Translations under genes and position numbers: made by a program
Shown: piece after piece, positions 47,779 to 58,519 of the stretch
How positions within the stretch are numbered: the stretch's first letter is position 1
Layout of the letters: each line of letters begins with the position of its first letter
Assembly (NCBI RefSeq): GCF_003576645.1
Contig: NC_044917.1
Span: forward strand, 13,340,152-13,404,151
From: Ipomoea triloba
Lineage: Eukaryota > Streptophyta > Magnoliopsida > Solanales > Convolvulaceae
DNA length: 64,000 bases
Direction: 5' to 3'
Notes under the pieces: generated by a model
What the model was told of the DNA's origin: nothing
Database searches by the model: none
The model's input: only the letters and a program-made list of their open reading frames with translations

Positions 47779-48509
47779 TGAGTGGTTTTCAATATTCCTT
47801 TTAGGCTCGATCTCCCTAGAAACTCTAGTTTATACATGTTGTATACATCCGAAAGATGTCCTACAGTCTACAGAATCATGTTTTGCACCGCATCTCCAGT
47901 TTAATGTATATATCCAAAAGACCTACAGAGTAACCTTTGATCTTCCTACAGAGAAAATGCATGGGGGGTTGTGCTAGTACTTGCACCAATGGGAGAATGT
48001 AAGATTTTCCCTAATAATATATATATATTATATTAGTGTCTTAATTAAGTGGTACAAGTTGACTAGGCTTATTAAATGGTTTGGTTGGACTAAATAACTA
48101 GTAGTTGTTATTCAACAAGACTTTGTGCCTATATAAACATGTATTGATGAGATACAAAACAAGTATTATATGGCACATACAGTTCACGGTACTCATACTA
48201 CTCAATAGAGGGTGCGCATCTTGCGCGAGACACAAGAATGCTTTTTTCTTCTCTCCGCAGGGCCCTACAAAAGACTTCTCTTGCAGGGAGAACTCAATTT
48301 TCTCTCTCTTGTCTTCTCTTTCTTCCACATAAACATGATTCTCAAAAAAACCTCATAAAAAATTACTAATGGGATTGCTGGGCATCTACAATGGAGATGC
48401 CTTATTTTTAATATTTGATACTCAATTTTGAACGTTATGTATATCATTTGACTAATTAATTGACAAAAGTTCATTTTAAATTTTATTTTTAATACACTCT
48501 AACATATTT

Positions 48510-48800
48510 ATAATATATGTTGAGTTTATTACCGATTTGATCCTCTACATTGTAGTATCTGTTCATCTATACTTTTCTCAACCTGTTGAAGAACAAAGAG
48601 TCAAATTCGATATCTCCTCCACTGAGGCTCGAACTCATGACCTTTCATTTAAGGGAGGCCACTACATGCCATTTGAGCACAAGGTGCTTGGCAGTCCTCC
48701 GACTATTAAAATGTTAACCACTTTGGTCCTCTTCTTCTATCAGCTTTAAATGTGAGGGTAGTTTTGGAAATTCAAGTGGTCCACGGGCTGCCCAGTCTGC
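48510..48800. mobile_element. Dispersed MITE-like repeat with a nested SINE
   Basis: tgttgagtttattaccgatt and ccgactattaaaatgttaac flank the SINE. The same two blocks occur, uninterrupted and inverted, at about 60925-61055 (gttaacgttttaatagtcgg ... aaatcggtgataaactca). Confidence 0.6.
48546..48695 (-). mobile_element. tRNA-derived SINE, diverged copy
   Basis: The minus strand carries the family's B-box segment GAGTTCGAGCCTCAGTGGAG and the downstream caacaggttgagaaaagta. The 5' part is diverged (ccaagcaccttgtgctcaaa). Confidence 0.7.
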
Positions 48801-48830
48801 CCAACTTCACTAATTAGTAATTACAGTGTA

Positions 48831-50190
48831 TAACAAGTTGTGTAATGTGGTGAGGTGGGATGTGAAGGTGTTAAAACGAAGAGTTAAACTCCCCGAGTGT
48901 CGTGTCTCTCAAGGATGGCGAATGAGAATCGAATTTATGTTGACATTTAGGAGGTTGAAAGGTAAGAGTTGCAAGAATCGTAAGGAGAGGTTTTGTTCAT
49001 GGGTTTGTGAAGGGTTTGAAAGGAAAGATTGGGATAGAAAATACAAAAGGTAAAAGAAGGGGGTGCATGCCTATGCTAAGCCAAAGAATTGATTATCGTA
49101 GGTAGCTTGGAATTGGGTTTCGGGATTGATCTAGGGAGTCACGGTATTAGTACCGAGTGGCGTCACACTCAGACTCTCAATCCTCATTCGGTTGAGGCAT
49201 TTTATCGAACACCTTGCCTACCACTCCTCTCGGATCTCATCCTTTCGGATTAAGAGCGGAGATATAGATGAGTTAGGCTCGTGAGAGGCCGCTATCGCAC
49301 ACTCTCTCACTTCCACTCGGTTCACTAGCTATCCCGGCCGGAAATAGAAGCAAAGATTGAACAACATCATCCATATAAACATCAATCATACTCCCACAAT
49401 ACTCAAGATCATAAGATAAGATATAAGCATCAATCCATAGATTAACAAGGGCACACACACCCAAATTACTCTACTCTAACATGATAAACATTAATAACAC
49501 AAAAGAAATAAAGCAAGAAAGTAAAAGAGCAAACTTTATATTAAAGGAAGAGTATTTATACCTTAGGAAGCTTGAATCTACATGATCTTCATCTTCTACA
49601 CTAAGCTAAATCTATTCTAAGGAGGAGTATTTGTCTTCCTCCCCAAAGGGGAAGAATTTGGAAAACAAAACTAAGATCTAAAGTTATTGGGTGCCTCCTC
49701 CTCCCCCAAAGGTCTGAAATAATGAGCCTTATATAGGGGAAACAAAATAGGGGCAAGATGGTCAAATTTTCTCGCAGCATAGTCTAGGGCTGTTTCAGGG
49801 TTCTCGATGGGCTCGACGCGTCAAGCCCTCAAGGAATTTTCAAAAAAAACATACGGCGCGTTCTCGACGCGTCGAGCCTTAAGGCTTCGACGATTATCGC
49901 TACGTGTGGTGGAGGGCGTGGGGAGCTACTGGAATGTTTCCACGCCCCTCCACAAGCGTGTGAGGCTGCGTGGGAGGCTCCTGCTTCATGACTTCTTCAT
50001 TTTCTGCTCAGTTTCAGCCTTAAGTCCTCCTTTTGGCTGTAGAATACCTTAAAAACATCTTCCATGCTCTCGTTAGAGGTTTTGGTCACATCTGAGTCTA
50101 AATGCATGATATTCTTGTAAAATGGGTAATAAACTATACAATTCTAGCCCGTAAATGACCCCTAAAATGAGCTATTCTTGGTGCTTATCA
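48831..50190 (-). repeat. 3' LTR of the retrotransposon
   Basis: Its + strand start is TAACAAGTTGTG where the other LTRs have TGACAAGCTGTG. By eye about 16 substitutions over 1360 bp separate it from 55817-57176, many of them C/T or G/A. It contains a GC-rich foldback around 49911-49970 with gacgcgtcgagcc just upstream. Confidence 0.9.
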
Positions 50191-50206
50191 AAGTTTCCAC
50201 ACTTAA
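50191..50206 (-). other. Polypurine tract
   Basis: On the minus strand TTAAGTGTGGAAACTT directly precedes the 3' LTR, the expected place for plus-strand priming. Similar ttaagtgtgga strings also occur at ~51303 and ~51401. Confidence 0.65.
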
Positions 50207-50639
50207 AACCTTGCTTGTCCTCAAGCAAGCATACTTTTCTAAACTCTAATCATCTAAGCAACAAGAATAGTTCGTTCTCTCATTGTCAATTGATCAAGCG
50301 ATGTGTAGGTTTTCGGAGTTGAGTGGGTGAAATTCCCTACACTATCTACCAAGACCACTAAACTCACGCCGACCAAATGTAAGAAATATGCTAAGGAAGT
50401 TGAGGTCTCAAGAGATGGATATAACATAAAAAGTTTTGTTTACACCTTTCAAGCATGCAAGTGACAATAGGGTTTCACCTTGTATTTTCTAGGGGCCTCC
50501 AGCCGATCCGACTAGTGGGAACGATGCTCACCCCCTAGCCAATTTCCAACCTAACGCCAAAGCCCCTTTACGTTAATATAAGTGAGGGCAGGGACATGGA
50601 CCGCTCATCGCCATGGCTTGGGCGATCACTCTATTTTCT

Positions 50640-50870
50640 CACTTCCTAGGATAACGTCATCAGGCGACCCGACTTCACATGGAGCTCCATGCTTTTTCGA
50701 AGACAGTGCAATGGGTGCCTGAATCCTAGCGAAGTGGCTCACCTCCTCTCTATTTTCTCATCTTTCAGGATCTCTTCGGGGTAACCGACTTCACATGGAT
50801 CTCCATGCTTTTTCAAAGACGGTGCAATGGTTACCCCATATCTAGACTAGATGGCTCACCTCTGCTTTTA
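50640..50870. repeat. Two ~115-bp imperfect tandem repeats in the internal region
   Basis: cgacttcacatggagctcca...ctttttcgaagacagtgcaa at 50669-50713 recurs at 50788-50830 with substitutions. Both precede a gatggctcacctc-like block. Noncoding. Confidence 0.75.
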
Positions 50871-52067
50871 TCTCTAGGAGTGGCCTTTGCCTTTTTACTT
50901 TCACCATATCAACCCCTCATGCCTTTTTATAGGGAATAGGGATTTTTCACTCTAAGCTTACTTAGGCTCACCTTTTGCCCCATGTCCTGCTAAGATTAGT
51001 TCAATTTCCGGGCTTCGCAATTTTTATCTTTCTAAAACTCAAGGGGTTCACACTCCCACTTCGAGAGATCCTTGACTGAGGTCCAAACAAAATACAAGGT
51101 AAAGGCATGCAAGCACACATAAAAATTTTCAATTTTGGGTCAATTGTGCAAATTGGTGAAAAGTGTAACTTCCAAAGCATATTTAAGACATTCAAATTTG
51201 GCACAAGGTTAGGAGCCCTCCTAGATAGTATTGGCAATAACACGCCCTCTAGTTCCTATACCTTATCACTCAATTAATCAACTATTTCAAGAAGCATAAA
51301 TCATTTCCACACTTAAAAGTGAACATCGTCCTCGATGTTTCCATTAGGAACAGAGGAAACAGGATTAGGGTCTTAAAAGATTGTGCATTAAAGCATCTTT
51401 CCACACTTAAAGAGTGTGCTCTAGGCTTCAAATAAATATTCTAAAAATATTATACCCATTATAACAAAATCATGCGACTCATCCTTTGTGAACCAAGGCA
51501 AATATGCTCATAAAAATTGGAAGAAAGGTTAGAAAGATATACCATACAATGCGTCTATAGTCTTATCTTCAATTTACTGCCCATCTATTTGAAGATTTTC
51601 GGCTCATCATCTCCTCACCTTTTGGTATTTGCTTAAAAGTTGTGATTATTGGCACGGCCAGACCTGGGAGACTTAGGAAAATTGGATGAAAAGAAAATAA
51701 TGCACGAGAATCTGTCAGGACCTGTCCACGCGGGCTCACACGTGTGGTGGTCCTCGTGGAGCAACACTGGAAAGATTCCACGCCTGCCACCACGCGTGTG
51801 AGCAGGCGTGGTCAGTAGTGCTGATCACTTTCTTTGTCTCCCGACTTTTGCCTTCCATGTTTGATCCGGTTTAGCTCATTTGTCATGGCTTAGCACCAAA
51901 ATCACCTGCAATGTTAGCTCAAGCAAGGCTATTCTAAAAAGTAAAATTGCTAATAACAAAGGAAAAGAAAAAGTAAACAAGAAATAAAATTCTAGTCTAA
52001 GGATAACGTTGGGATTGCCTCCCAAGTGCGCCATGGTTTAACGTCTCCTAGCCAGACGTTGTGTGCT

Positions 52068-53699
52068 CTATCCTTCGAAGCACACAGATTTTGGGACCTT
52101 ACCAAGCGTCCCGTGAACCTTTGCTTCAAGGTATGCCCCAAGATGTAGGACATCCTTGAATTTAAAAACAAAGAAGGGGAAAACATAGTTTATTAACAAA
52201 TAAGCACAGGGTACTATCCTAAGATATTTAAGGATAGTGCGCCCCTCTTCTCCCTTCTCATCACATGTTCCATCCCCTAAGAACTTGTCCTTAAAGGTCT
52301 CCCAATGAACACTTTTTCCACAGTCTATCACATCTAAAGCGTTCTCTCTCCACTCTTGTTCTTTTGGATTGCCAATGGTGACAATCCTTTCCTTTCGTTT
52401 CCTTTCTCCTTCTATGATCCCTAATAACTCGATATCATCCTCACTCCCCAAATCATCACAAAATTGTAAGGAATCACACTCCCATGAGCAAAAAGAAGCT
52501 TTATCACAGTCATCAAAATTATCATGAAGTACAAGGGAATCATCCTCACAAACATTATAAGAACTTTCGATAAGAGTTGGAGTGAGAGTCTTACCTTGTG
52601 TGGGTTTTTCGTCTTCCCACACAATTTCAATGTGATCATTGTCTTCACTCTCAATCTCTCCCCATTGTTGCGTGTTCAACTCAGGAATCGAAACTTCTTG
52701 GAGCACCGGGGTGTCAAGTTCTGTGGATTCTTTTACACACACCTCTTCATCGTCAATCATTTTGTCCATCTTGTCACTCTCCTGTTGGTCGGTTTCCATT
52801 GTCGGGTGATCCATTGGTAGCATTCTCTTCATGAGCTCTTCCGACATCGATAGCATCTTAGCCTCAATTTCGTCCAGTGAAAGTCCTTCCTTGCGAAGAG
52901 TAACAAGATTCTTCTTCATTTCGCTTCTGATTTCATCTCTTAATTTGATAGTATCCTCCTTGGCCATTTGGATGAACATTTCTAATTTGTCTTTCAAGAT
53001 TTTGATTTCATCATTGACCGGAGGATGATACTCACAAGATGGTCTCTCATATGGTATGGATTGGGTGAAATTTTGAGCAAAAGGTGGTGTTTCGTGGAAA
53101 TATCTATTATGTTGTTGAGGTGGGGGTGAATAGCTAGGATGAGTGTAAGAATGTTGTTGAGGTGGGGGTGAATAGCTAGGATGAGTGTAAGAATGTTGTT
53201 GAGGTGGGGGTGAATAGCTAGGATGAGTGTAAGAATGTTGTTGAGGTGGGGGTGAATAGCTAGGATGAGTGTAAGAATGAGAATACCTATTTCTCTCAGG
53301 ATTATAATTTGATGGAGGGTTATAATGAGATGGACGTTTAACAATTGAAGGAATTGTGGCCTGTAATGCCGGTTCACAACTAGGATCAATCTCCTTCATG
53401 ACTTGAATAAGTCGGTTGTTAATACTCTCAGCTGTAGAACTAAGGGATTCCTCTCCATTTTGGTATGTAGCCTTCTCAATTCTTTCATGGGTAAGCACAA
53501 AGGGGGTATCATGAGGATATTGGGTGTAGTTTGGATAAGGGAAAGTATTCGGGTAAGGAAAGTAGGTATATTGTGATGGTGGGTATTCATAAGGACTTGG
53601 ATAATAATATGGGTAAGGTTCATAGGTTTGGGGTGGAATATTTGTTGTATATGGTCTTCCATGGTATGGGTAACCATGGGAATACGGATAAGCACTCAT
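52068..53699 (-). CDS. Retrotransposon ORF: Tyr/Pro-rich repeat and coiled-coil protein, 543 aa
   Basis: This is the only long ORF of the element, starting ~240 bp inside the 5' LTR, where gag would be. Residues 1-65 are extremely Tyr/Pro-rich. Residues 142-197 are four perfect copies of SYTHPSYSPPPQQH (42-bp DNA repeats, 53108-53275). Residues ~230-297 are predicted by eye to be a coiled coil (heptad-like ILKDKLEMFIQMAKEDTIKL). Residues 300-450 are strongly acidic. I see no CCHC knuckle, protease or capsid signature, so it is not a recognisable gag. The last ~45 residues are hydrophobic and may be read-through. Function is unknown; a packaging or condensate role is only a guess. Confidence 0.75.
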   Translation of the reverse strand: MSAYPYSHGYPYHGRPYTTNIPPQTYEPYPYYYPSPYEYPPSQYTYFPYPNTFPYPNYTQYPHDTPFVLTHERIEKATYQNGEESLSSTAESINNRLIQVMKEIDPSCEPALQATIPSIVKRPSHYNPPSNYNPERNRYSHSYTHPSYSPPPQQHSYTHPSYSPPPQQHSYTHPSYSPPPQQHSYTHPSYSPPPQQHNRYFHETPPFAQNFTQSIPYERPSCEYHPPVNDEIKILKDKLEMFIQMAKEDTIKLRDEIRSEMKKNLVTLRKEGLSLDEIEAKMLSMSEELMKRMLPMDHPTMETDQQESDKMDKMIDDEEVCVKESTELDTPVLQEVSIPELNTQQWGEIESEDNDHIEIVWEDEKPTQGKTLTPTLIESSYNVCEDDSLVLHDNFDDCDKASFCSWECDSLQFCDDLGSEDDIELLGIIEGERKRKERIVTIGNPKEQEWRENALDVIDCGKSVHWETFKDKFLGDGTCDEKGEEGRTILKYLRIVPCAYLLINYVFPFFVFKFKDVLHLGAYLEAKVHGTLGKVPKSVCFEG

Positions 53700-53934
53700 T
53701 GGTAAGCTTCAAATGATTTGTCAAAGAAAATTTCCTGCACCAAGCTTAACCAACAAAAAATATTTTCGCAACTAGAAAGTTGCAAGTGAGTAGCAAGATA
53801 TTCAAAGATAATACGCTCACTTCTTCAATCAAATGACTAAAAACAAGAAAATAAAATAAACAAAAAGAAAACAATTCAAGAACTCTTACAAATCTACTTC
53901 AAAAATGTCAACACAATTCAAGAACCGTTTGCCA

Positions 53935-53952
53935 TCCCCGGCAACGGCGCCA
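53935..53952 (-). other. Primer binding site, tRNA-Asp type
   Basis: The + strand TCCCCGGCAACGGCGCCA equals the 3' end of plant tRNA-Asp with CCA-type terminus. Its complement, three bases inside the LTR on the minus strand, is the (-) strand primer site. Confidence 0.88.
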
Positions 53953-53955
53953 TTT

Positions 53956-55093
53956 TGACAAGCTGTGTAATGTGGTGAGGTGGGATGTGAAGGTGTTAAA
54001 CTAAGAGTTAAACTCCCCGAGTGTCGTGTCTCTCAAGGATGGCAAATGAGAATCGAATTTATGTTGGCATTTAGGAGGTTGAAAGGTAAGAGTTGCAAGA
54101 ATCGTAAGGAGAGGTTTTGTTCATGGGTTTGTGAAGGGTTTGAAAGGAAAGATTGGGATAGAAAATACAAAAGGTAAAAGAAGGGGGTGCATGCCTATGC
54201 TAAGCCAAAGGATTGATTATCGTAGGTAGCTTGGAATTGGGTTTCGGGATTGATCTAGGGAGTCACGGTATTAGTACCGAGTGGCGTCACACTCAGACTC
54301 TCAATCCTCATTCGGTTGAGGCATTTTATCGAACACCTTGCCTACCACTCCTCTCGGATCTCATCCTTTCGGATTAAGAGCGGAGATATAGATGAGTTGG
54401 GATCGTGAGAGGCCGCTATCGCACACTCTCTCACTTCCACTCGGTTCACTAGCTATCTCGGCCGGAAATAGAAGCAAAGATTGAACAACATCATCCATAC
54501 AAACATCAATCATACTCCCACAATACTCAAGATCATAAGATAAGATATAAGCATCAATCCATAGATTAACAAGGGCACACACACCCAAATTACTCTACTC
54601 TAACATGATAAACATTAATAACACAAAAGAAATAAAGCAAGAAAGTAAAAGAGCAAACTTTATATTAAAGGAAGAGTATTTATACCTTAGGAAGCTTGAA
54701 TCTACATGATCTTCATCTTCTACACTAAGCTAAATCTATTCTAAGGAGGAGTATTTGTCTTCCTCCCCAAAGGGGAAGAATTTGGAAAACAAAACTAAGA
54801 TCTAAAGTTATTGGGTGCCTCCTCCTCCCCCAAAGGTCTGAAATAATGAGCCTTATATAGGGGAAACAAAATAGGGGCAAGATGGTCAAATTTTCTCGCA
54901 GCATAGTCTAGGGCTGTTTCAGGGTTCTCGATGGGCTCGACGCGTCAAGCCCTCAAGGAATTTTCAAAAAAAAACATACGGCGCGTTCTCGACGCGTCGA
55001 GCCTTAAGGCTTCGACGATTATCGCTACGCGTGGTGGAGGGCGTGGGGAGCTACTGGAATGTTTCCACGCCCCTCCACACGCGTGTGAGGCTG
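53956..55093 (-). repeat. Third LTR copy, truncated at an N
   Basis: No difference from 55817-56953 was noticed. It ends abruptly at the N at 55094, followed by a second copy of the internal region. It is probably a duplicate created in assembly, less probably a recombination product. Confidence 0.85.
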
Positions 55094-55094
55094 N

Positions 55095-55560
55095 TATGTT
55101 GTTGAGGTGGGGGTGAATAGCTAGGATGAGTGTAAGAATGAGAATACCTATTTCTCTCAGGATTATAATTTGATGGAGGGTTATAATGAGATGGACGTTT
55201 AACAATTGAAGGAATTGTGGCCTGTAATGCCGGTTCACAACTAGGATCAATCTCCTTCATGACTTGAATAAGTCGGTTGTTAATACTCTCAGCTGTAGAA
55301 CTAAGGGATTCCTCTCCATTTTGGTATGTAGCCTTCTCAATTCTTTCATGGGTAAGCACAAAGGGGGTATCATGAGGATATTGGGTGTAGTTTGGATAAG
55401 GGAAAGTATTCGGGTAAGGAAAGTAGGTATATTGTGATGGTGGGTATTCATAAGGACTTGGATAATAATATGGGTAAGGTTCATAGGTTTGGGGTGGAAT
55501 ATTTGTTGTATATGGTCTTCCATGGTATGGGTAACCATGGGAATACGGATAAGCACTCAT
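55095..55560 (-). pseudogene. Second, truncated copy of the retrotransposon ORF start
   Basis: It repeats the first ~155 residues of the 543-aa ORF without visible change but has only one of the four 14-residue repeats before the N. The reading frame then runs into LTR sequence. Confidence 0.8.
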
Positions 55561-55795
55561 TGGTAAGCTTCAAATGATTTGTCAAAGAAAATTTCCTGCA
55601 CCAAGCTTAACCAACAAAAAATATTTTCGCAACTAGAAAGTTGCAAGTGAGTAGCAAGATATTCAAAGATAATACGCTCACTTCTTCAATCAAATGACTA
55701 AAAACAAGAAAATAAAATAAACAAAAAGAAAACAATTCAAGAACTCTTACAAATCTACTTCAAAAATGTCAACACAATTCAAGAACCGTTTGCCA

Positions 55796-55813
55796 TCCCC
55801 GGCAACGGCGCCA
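55796..55813 (-). other. Primer binding site, tRNA-Asp type (second copy)
   Basis: Same 18-base tRNA-Asp match, three bases inside the LTR at 55817. Confidence 0.88.
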
Positions 55814-55816
55814 TTT

Positions 55817-57176
55817 TGACAAGCTGTGTAATGTGGTGAGGTGGGATGTGAAGGTGTTAAACTAAGAGTTAAACTCCCCGAGTGTCGTGTCTCTCAAGGA
55901 TGGCAAATGAGAATCGAATTTATGTTGGCATTTAGGAGGTTGAAAGGTAAGAGTTGCAAGAATCGTAAGGAGAGGTTTTGTTCATGGGTTTGTGAAGGGT
56001 TTGAAAGGAAAGATTGGGATAGAAAATACAAAAGGTAAAAGAAGGGGGTGCATGCCTATGCTAAGCCAAAGGATTGATTATCGTAGGTAGCTTGGAATTG
56101 GGTTTCGGGATTGATCTAGGGAGTCACGGTATTAGTACCGAGTGGCGTCACACTCAGACTCTCAATCCTCATTCGGTTGAGGCATTTTATCGAACACCTT
56201 GCCTACCACTCCTCTCGGATCTCATCCTTTCGGATTAAGAGCGGAGATATAGATGAGTTGGGATCGTGAGAGGCCGCTATCGCACACTCTCTCACTTCCA
56301 CTCGGTTCACTAGCTATCTCGGCCGGAAATAGAAGCAAAGATTGAACAACATCATCCATACAAACATCAATCATACTCCCACAATACTCAAGATCATAAG
56401 ATAAGATATAAGCATCAATCCATAGATTAACAAGGGCACACACACCCAAATTACTCTACTCTAACATGATAAACATTAATAACACAAAAGAAATAAAGCA
56501 AGAAAGTAAAAGAGCAAACTTTATATTAAAGGAAGAGTATTTATACCTTAGGAAGCTTGAATCTACATGATCTTCATCTTCTACACTAAGCTAAATCTAT
56601 TCTAAGGAGGAGTATTTGTCTTCCTCCCCAAAGGGGAAGAATTTGGAAAACAAAACTAAGATCTAAAGTTATTGGGTGCCTCCTCCTCCCCCAAAGGTCT
56701 GAAATAATGAGCCTTATATAGGGGAAACAAAATAGGGGCAAGATGGTCAAATTTTCTCGCAGCATAGTCTAGGGCTGTTTCAGGGTTCTCGATGGGCTCG
56801 ACGCGTCAAGCCCTCAAGGAATTTTCAAAAAAAAACATACGGCGCGTTCTCGACGCGTCGAGCCTTAAGGCTTCGACGATTATCGCTACGCGTGGTGGAG
56901 GGCGTGGGGAGCTACTGGAATGTTTCCACGCCCCTCCACACGCGTGTGAGGCTGCGTGGGAGGCTCCTGCTTCATGACTTCTTCATTTTCTGCTCAGTTT
57001 CGGCCTTAAGTCCTCCTTTTGGCTGTAGAATACCTTAAAAACATCTTCCATGCTCTCGTTAGAGGTTTTGGTCACATCTGAGTCTAAATGCATGATATTC
57101 TTATAAAATGGGTAATAAACTATACAATTCTAGAACGTAAATGACCCCTAAAATGAGCTATTCTTGGTGCTTATCA
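55817..57176 (-). repeat. 5' LTR of the retrotransposon
   Basis: Full 1360-bp LTR, TGACAAGC...GCTTATCA on the + strand, followed by the target duplication GTGTA (57177-57181). Confidence 0.9.
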
Positions 57177-57181
57177 GTGTA

Positions 57182-57822
57182 GTAGTCGGACATAGTCGCG
57201 AAATCCCTAATTCCCAAACAAAACCTAAATCCTAATCGCGAAGTGATTCGCGATGGTCCAGTGGGAGGTTCGAGAGGTCTTGTGGTTCGATTGGCACACC
57301 TCGAAAGGGTCCATAGGCAGGATTTGAAGATCCAAGGTGCTAGTGGTTCCAGAAACGGTAAGTTTATTTGCTCTTGATTTTGTATAAATTGTAAAGATGA
57401 TGCGTATTGTTAATATTTGTGCTTGTAATGCTCAGATTATTGGGTAATGGGTAGGATATTTTTTGGTTGTATAACTTGTTTTGCTTGGTGGTATTGCTAG
57501 GGTGTATTGCTTGGTGTGTGATGGTGTCATATTGTGATATTGACTGCAAATAAATTTGCTTAAATTCAATGGTTAATATTTGTGTAATGGGGACCATTTT
57601 GCTGTCAAAGTCAATAGCTTTAGTTTGCATTTTTTTGTCAAAGTGAGCAGCTTTAAACACATGGGGACCATTTTGTTGTGAAAGTGAGAGTTCTTTAAAC
57701 ACATGTGGACCATTTTGCTGTCAAATTGAGTACCTTTACTGGAAATGCAAGCTATAATTTGTCTCTTTCTGTTTTTTTTAAAGTTATTAAAGTGCATGTT
57801 ATATATATACTATTTAAATCAG
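57182..57822. other. Region upstream of the MULE-type ORF
   Basis: Three related blocks containing ggaccattttg and gtcaaa (57590-57725) are spaced by tttaaacacatg. No TIR could be matched. A splice acceptor-like atttaaatcag lies at 57812-57822. Confidence 0.5.
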
Positions 57823-58343
57823 GTGGTCAAGGGAATACTACTTTCAAGCTTAAATTAAGGTGTGATTGCAGGATAGATGTAGGAATCCCACCAAAGTATG
57901 TGGGAGGTAGTGTGAAGTGGATTTCTGACCTGGATTATGATGAGTGGGGTATAATGACTCTTTGGGAAAAAGTAGAACAATTTGGATATAAGAGAGATGA
58001 ATGTAGATGTTTTGCTAAGACTGACAATGGACTGACTGAGTTAGTATTAGATTTGGAGGTTTGGAACTTGGTCAATTCTGTTGTGGATGATTGTTACACA
58101 ATAGAGAATTATAAGAAAGCGTACTCAAGCTCCATTCACCCTATGGCTGGGCCCCAAGAATGGCCACATACTGATAGAGAGCCTCCACTACCACCTTTGT
58201 TCACTACTAAGGCTGGCAGACCAAGAAAGTTGAGGAAGAAATCTGCAGGAGAACTAACCAAAGATGGAGTTCATATATCAAGAAGGACTGTGACACTTCA
58301 CTGCTCAACTTGCAAGCTTGTAGGTCATAACACTAGGAAATGC
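57823..58343 (+). pseudogene. Internally deleted MULE transposase-derived ORF
   Basis: The ATG frame opens at 57705, but recognisable sequence starts at ~57823 after a possible splice acceptor. It begins with a PB1-like N-terminal region of Mutator-like transposases (KYVGGSVKWISDLDYDEWG, TLWEKVEQFGY). It then jumps to the C-terminal part: NYKKAYSSSIHPMAGPQEWP, the basic GRPRKLRKKS, and the CCHC knuckle HCSTCKLVGHNTRKC. The catalytic DDE domain between them is missing, so it cannot be a transposase. The frame is then interrupted by a SINE after the last cysteine. Confidence 0.75.
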
Positions 58344-58495
58344 CCTGCTAACGACCTTGTGGTCCAGTGGCATCAAACCCTTCCCTTTATACGGGAGGTC
58401 GTGAGTTCGAGCCTCAGTGGAGGCAATATGGACTCTTGTGCTTCAATAGGTTGAGAAAGTAGTTATGAACATATACTACATTGTAATAGAAAAAA
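58344..58495 (+). mobile_element. SINE insertion with 15-bp TSD
   Basis: A box TGGTCCAGTGG, B-box region GAGTTCGAGCCTCAGTGGAG and terminal A-run. It is flanked by AACACTAGGAAATGC at 58329-58343 and 58496-58510. It splits the MULE-type reading frame just after the zinc knuckle. Its interior and 5' head match the SINE at 9905-10069 closely. Confidence 0.88.
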
Positions 58496-58519
58496 AACAC
58501 TAGGAAATGCTCTCAACAT

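Larger units (their letters stand above)
48831..57176 (-). mobile_element. Non-autonomous LTR retrotransposon (Athila/Tat-like gypsy derivative)
   Basis: Outer LTRs at 48831-50190 and 55817-57176 (1360 bp each) are flanked by GTGTA at 48826-48830 and 57177-57181. On the minus strand the LTR runs TGATAAGC...GCTTGTCA. The primer site is complementary to tRNA-Asp. The internal region has one long ORF and no protease, reverse transcriptase or integrase. The short noncoding motifs gaggacaagcaag with ttaagtgtggaaac before the 3' LTR, and ggattgcctcccaa near 52013, are typical of Athila/Tat-type gypsy elements, so it is probably their non-autonomous partner. An N at 55094 sits at the junction of a 1861-bp direct duplication. 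Without it the element would be about 6.5 kb. Confidence 0.9.

Noticed and set aside
58344..58454. C-terminal extension of the MULE-type ORF (PANDLVVQWHQTLPF...)
   Set aside because: This part is SINE sequence, shown by the A/B boxes and 15-bp duplication.
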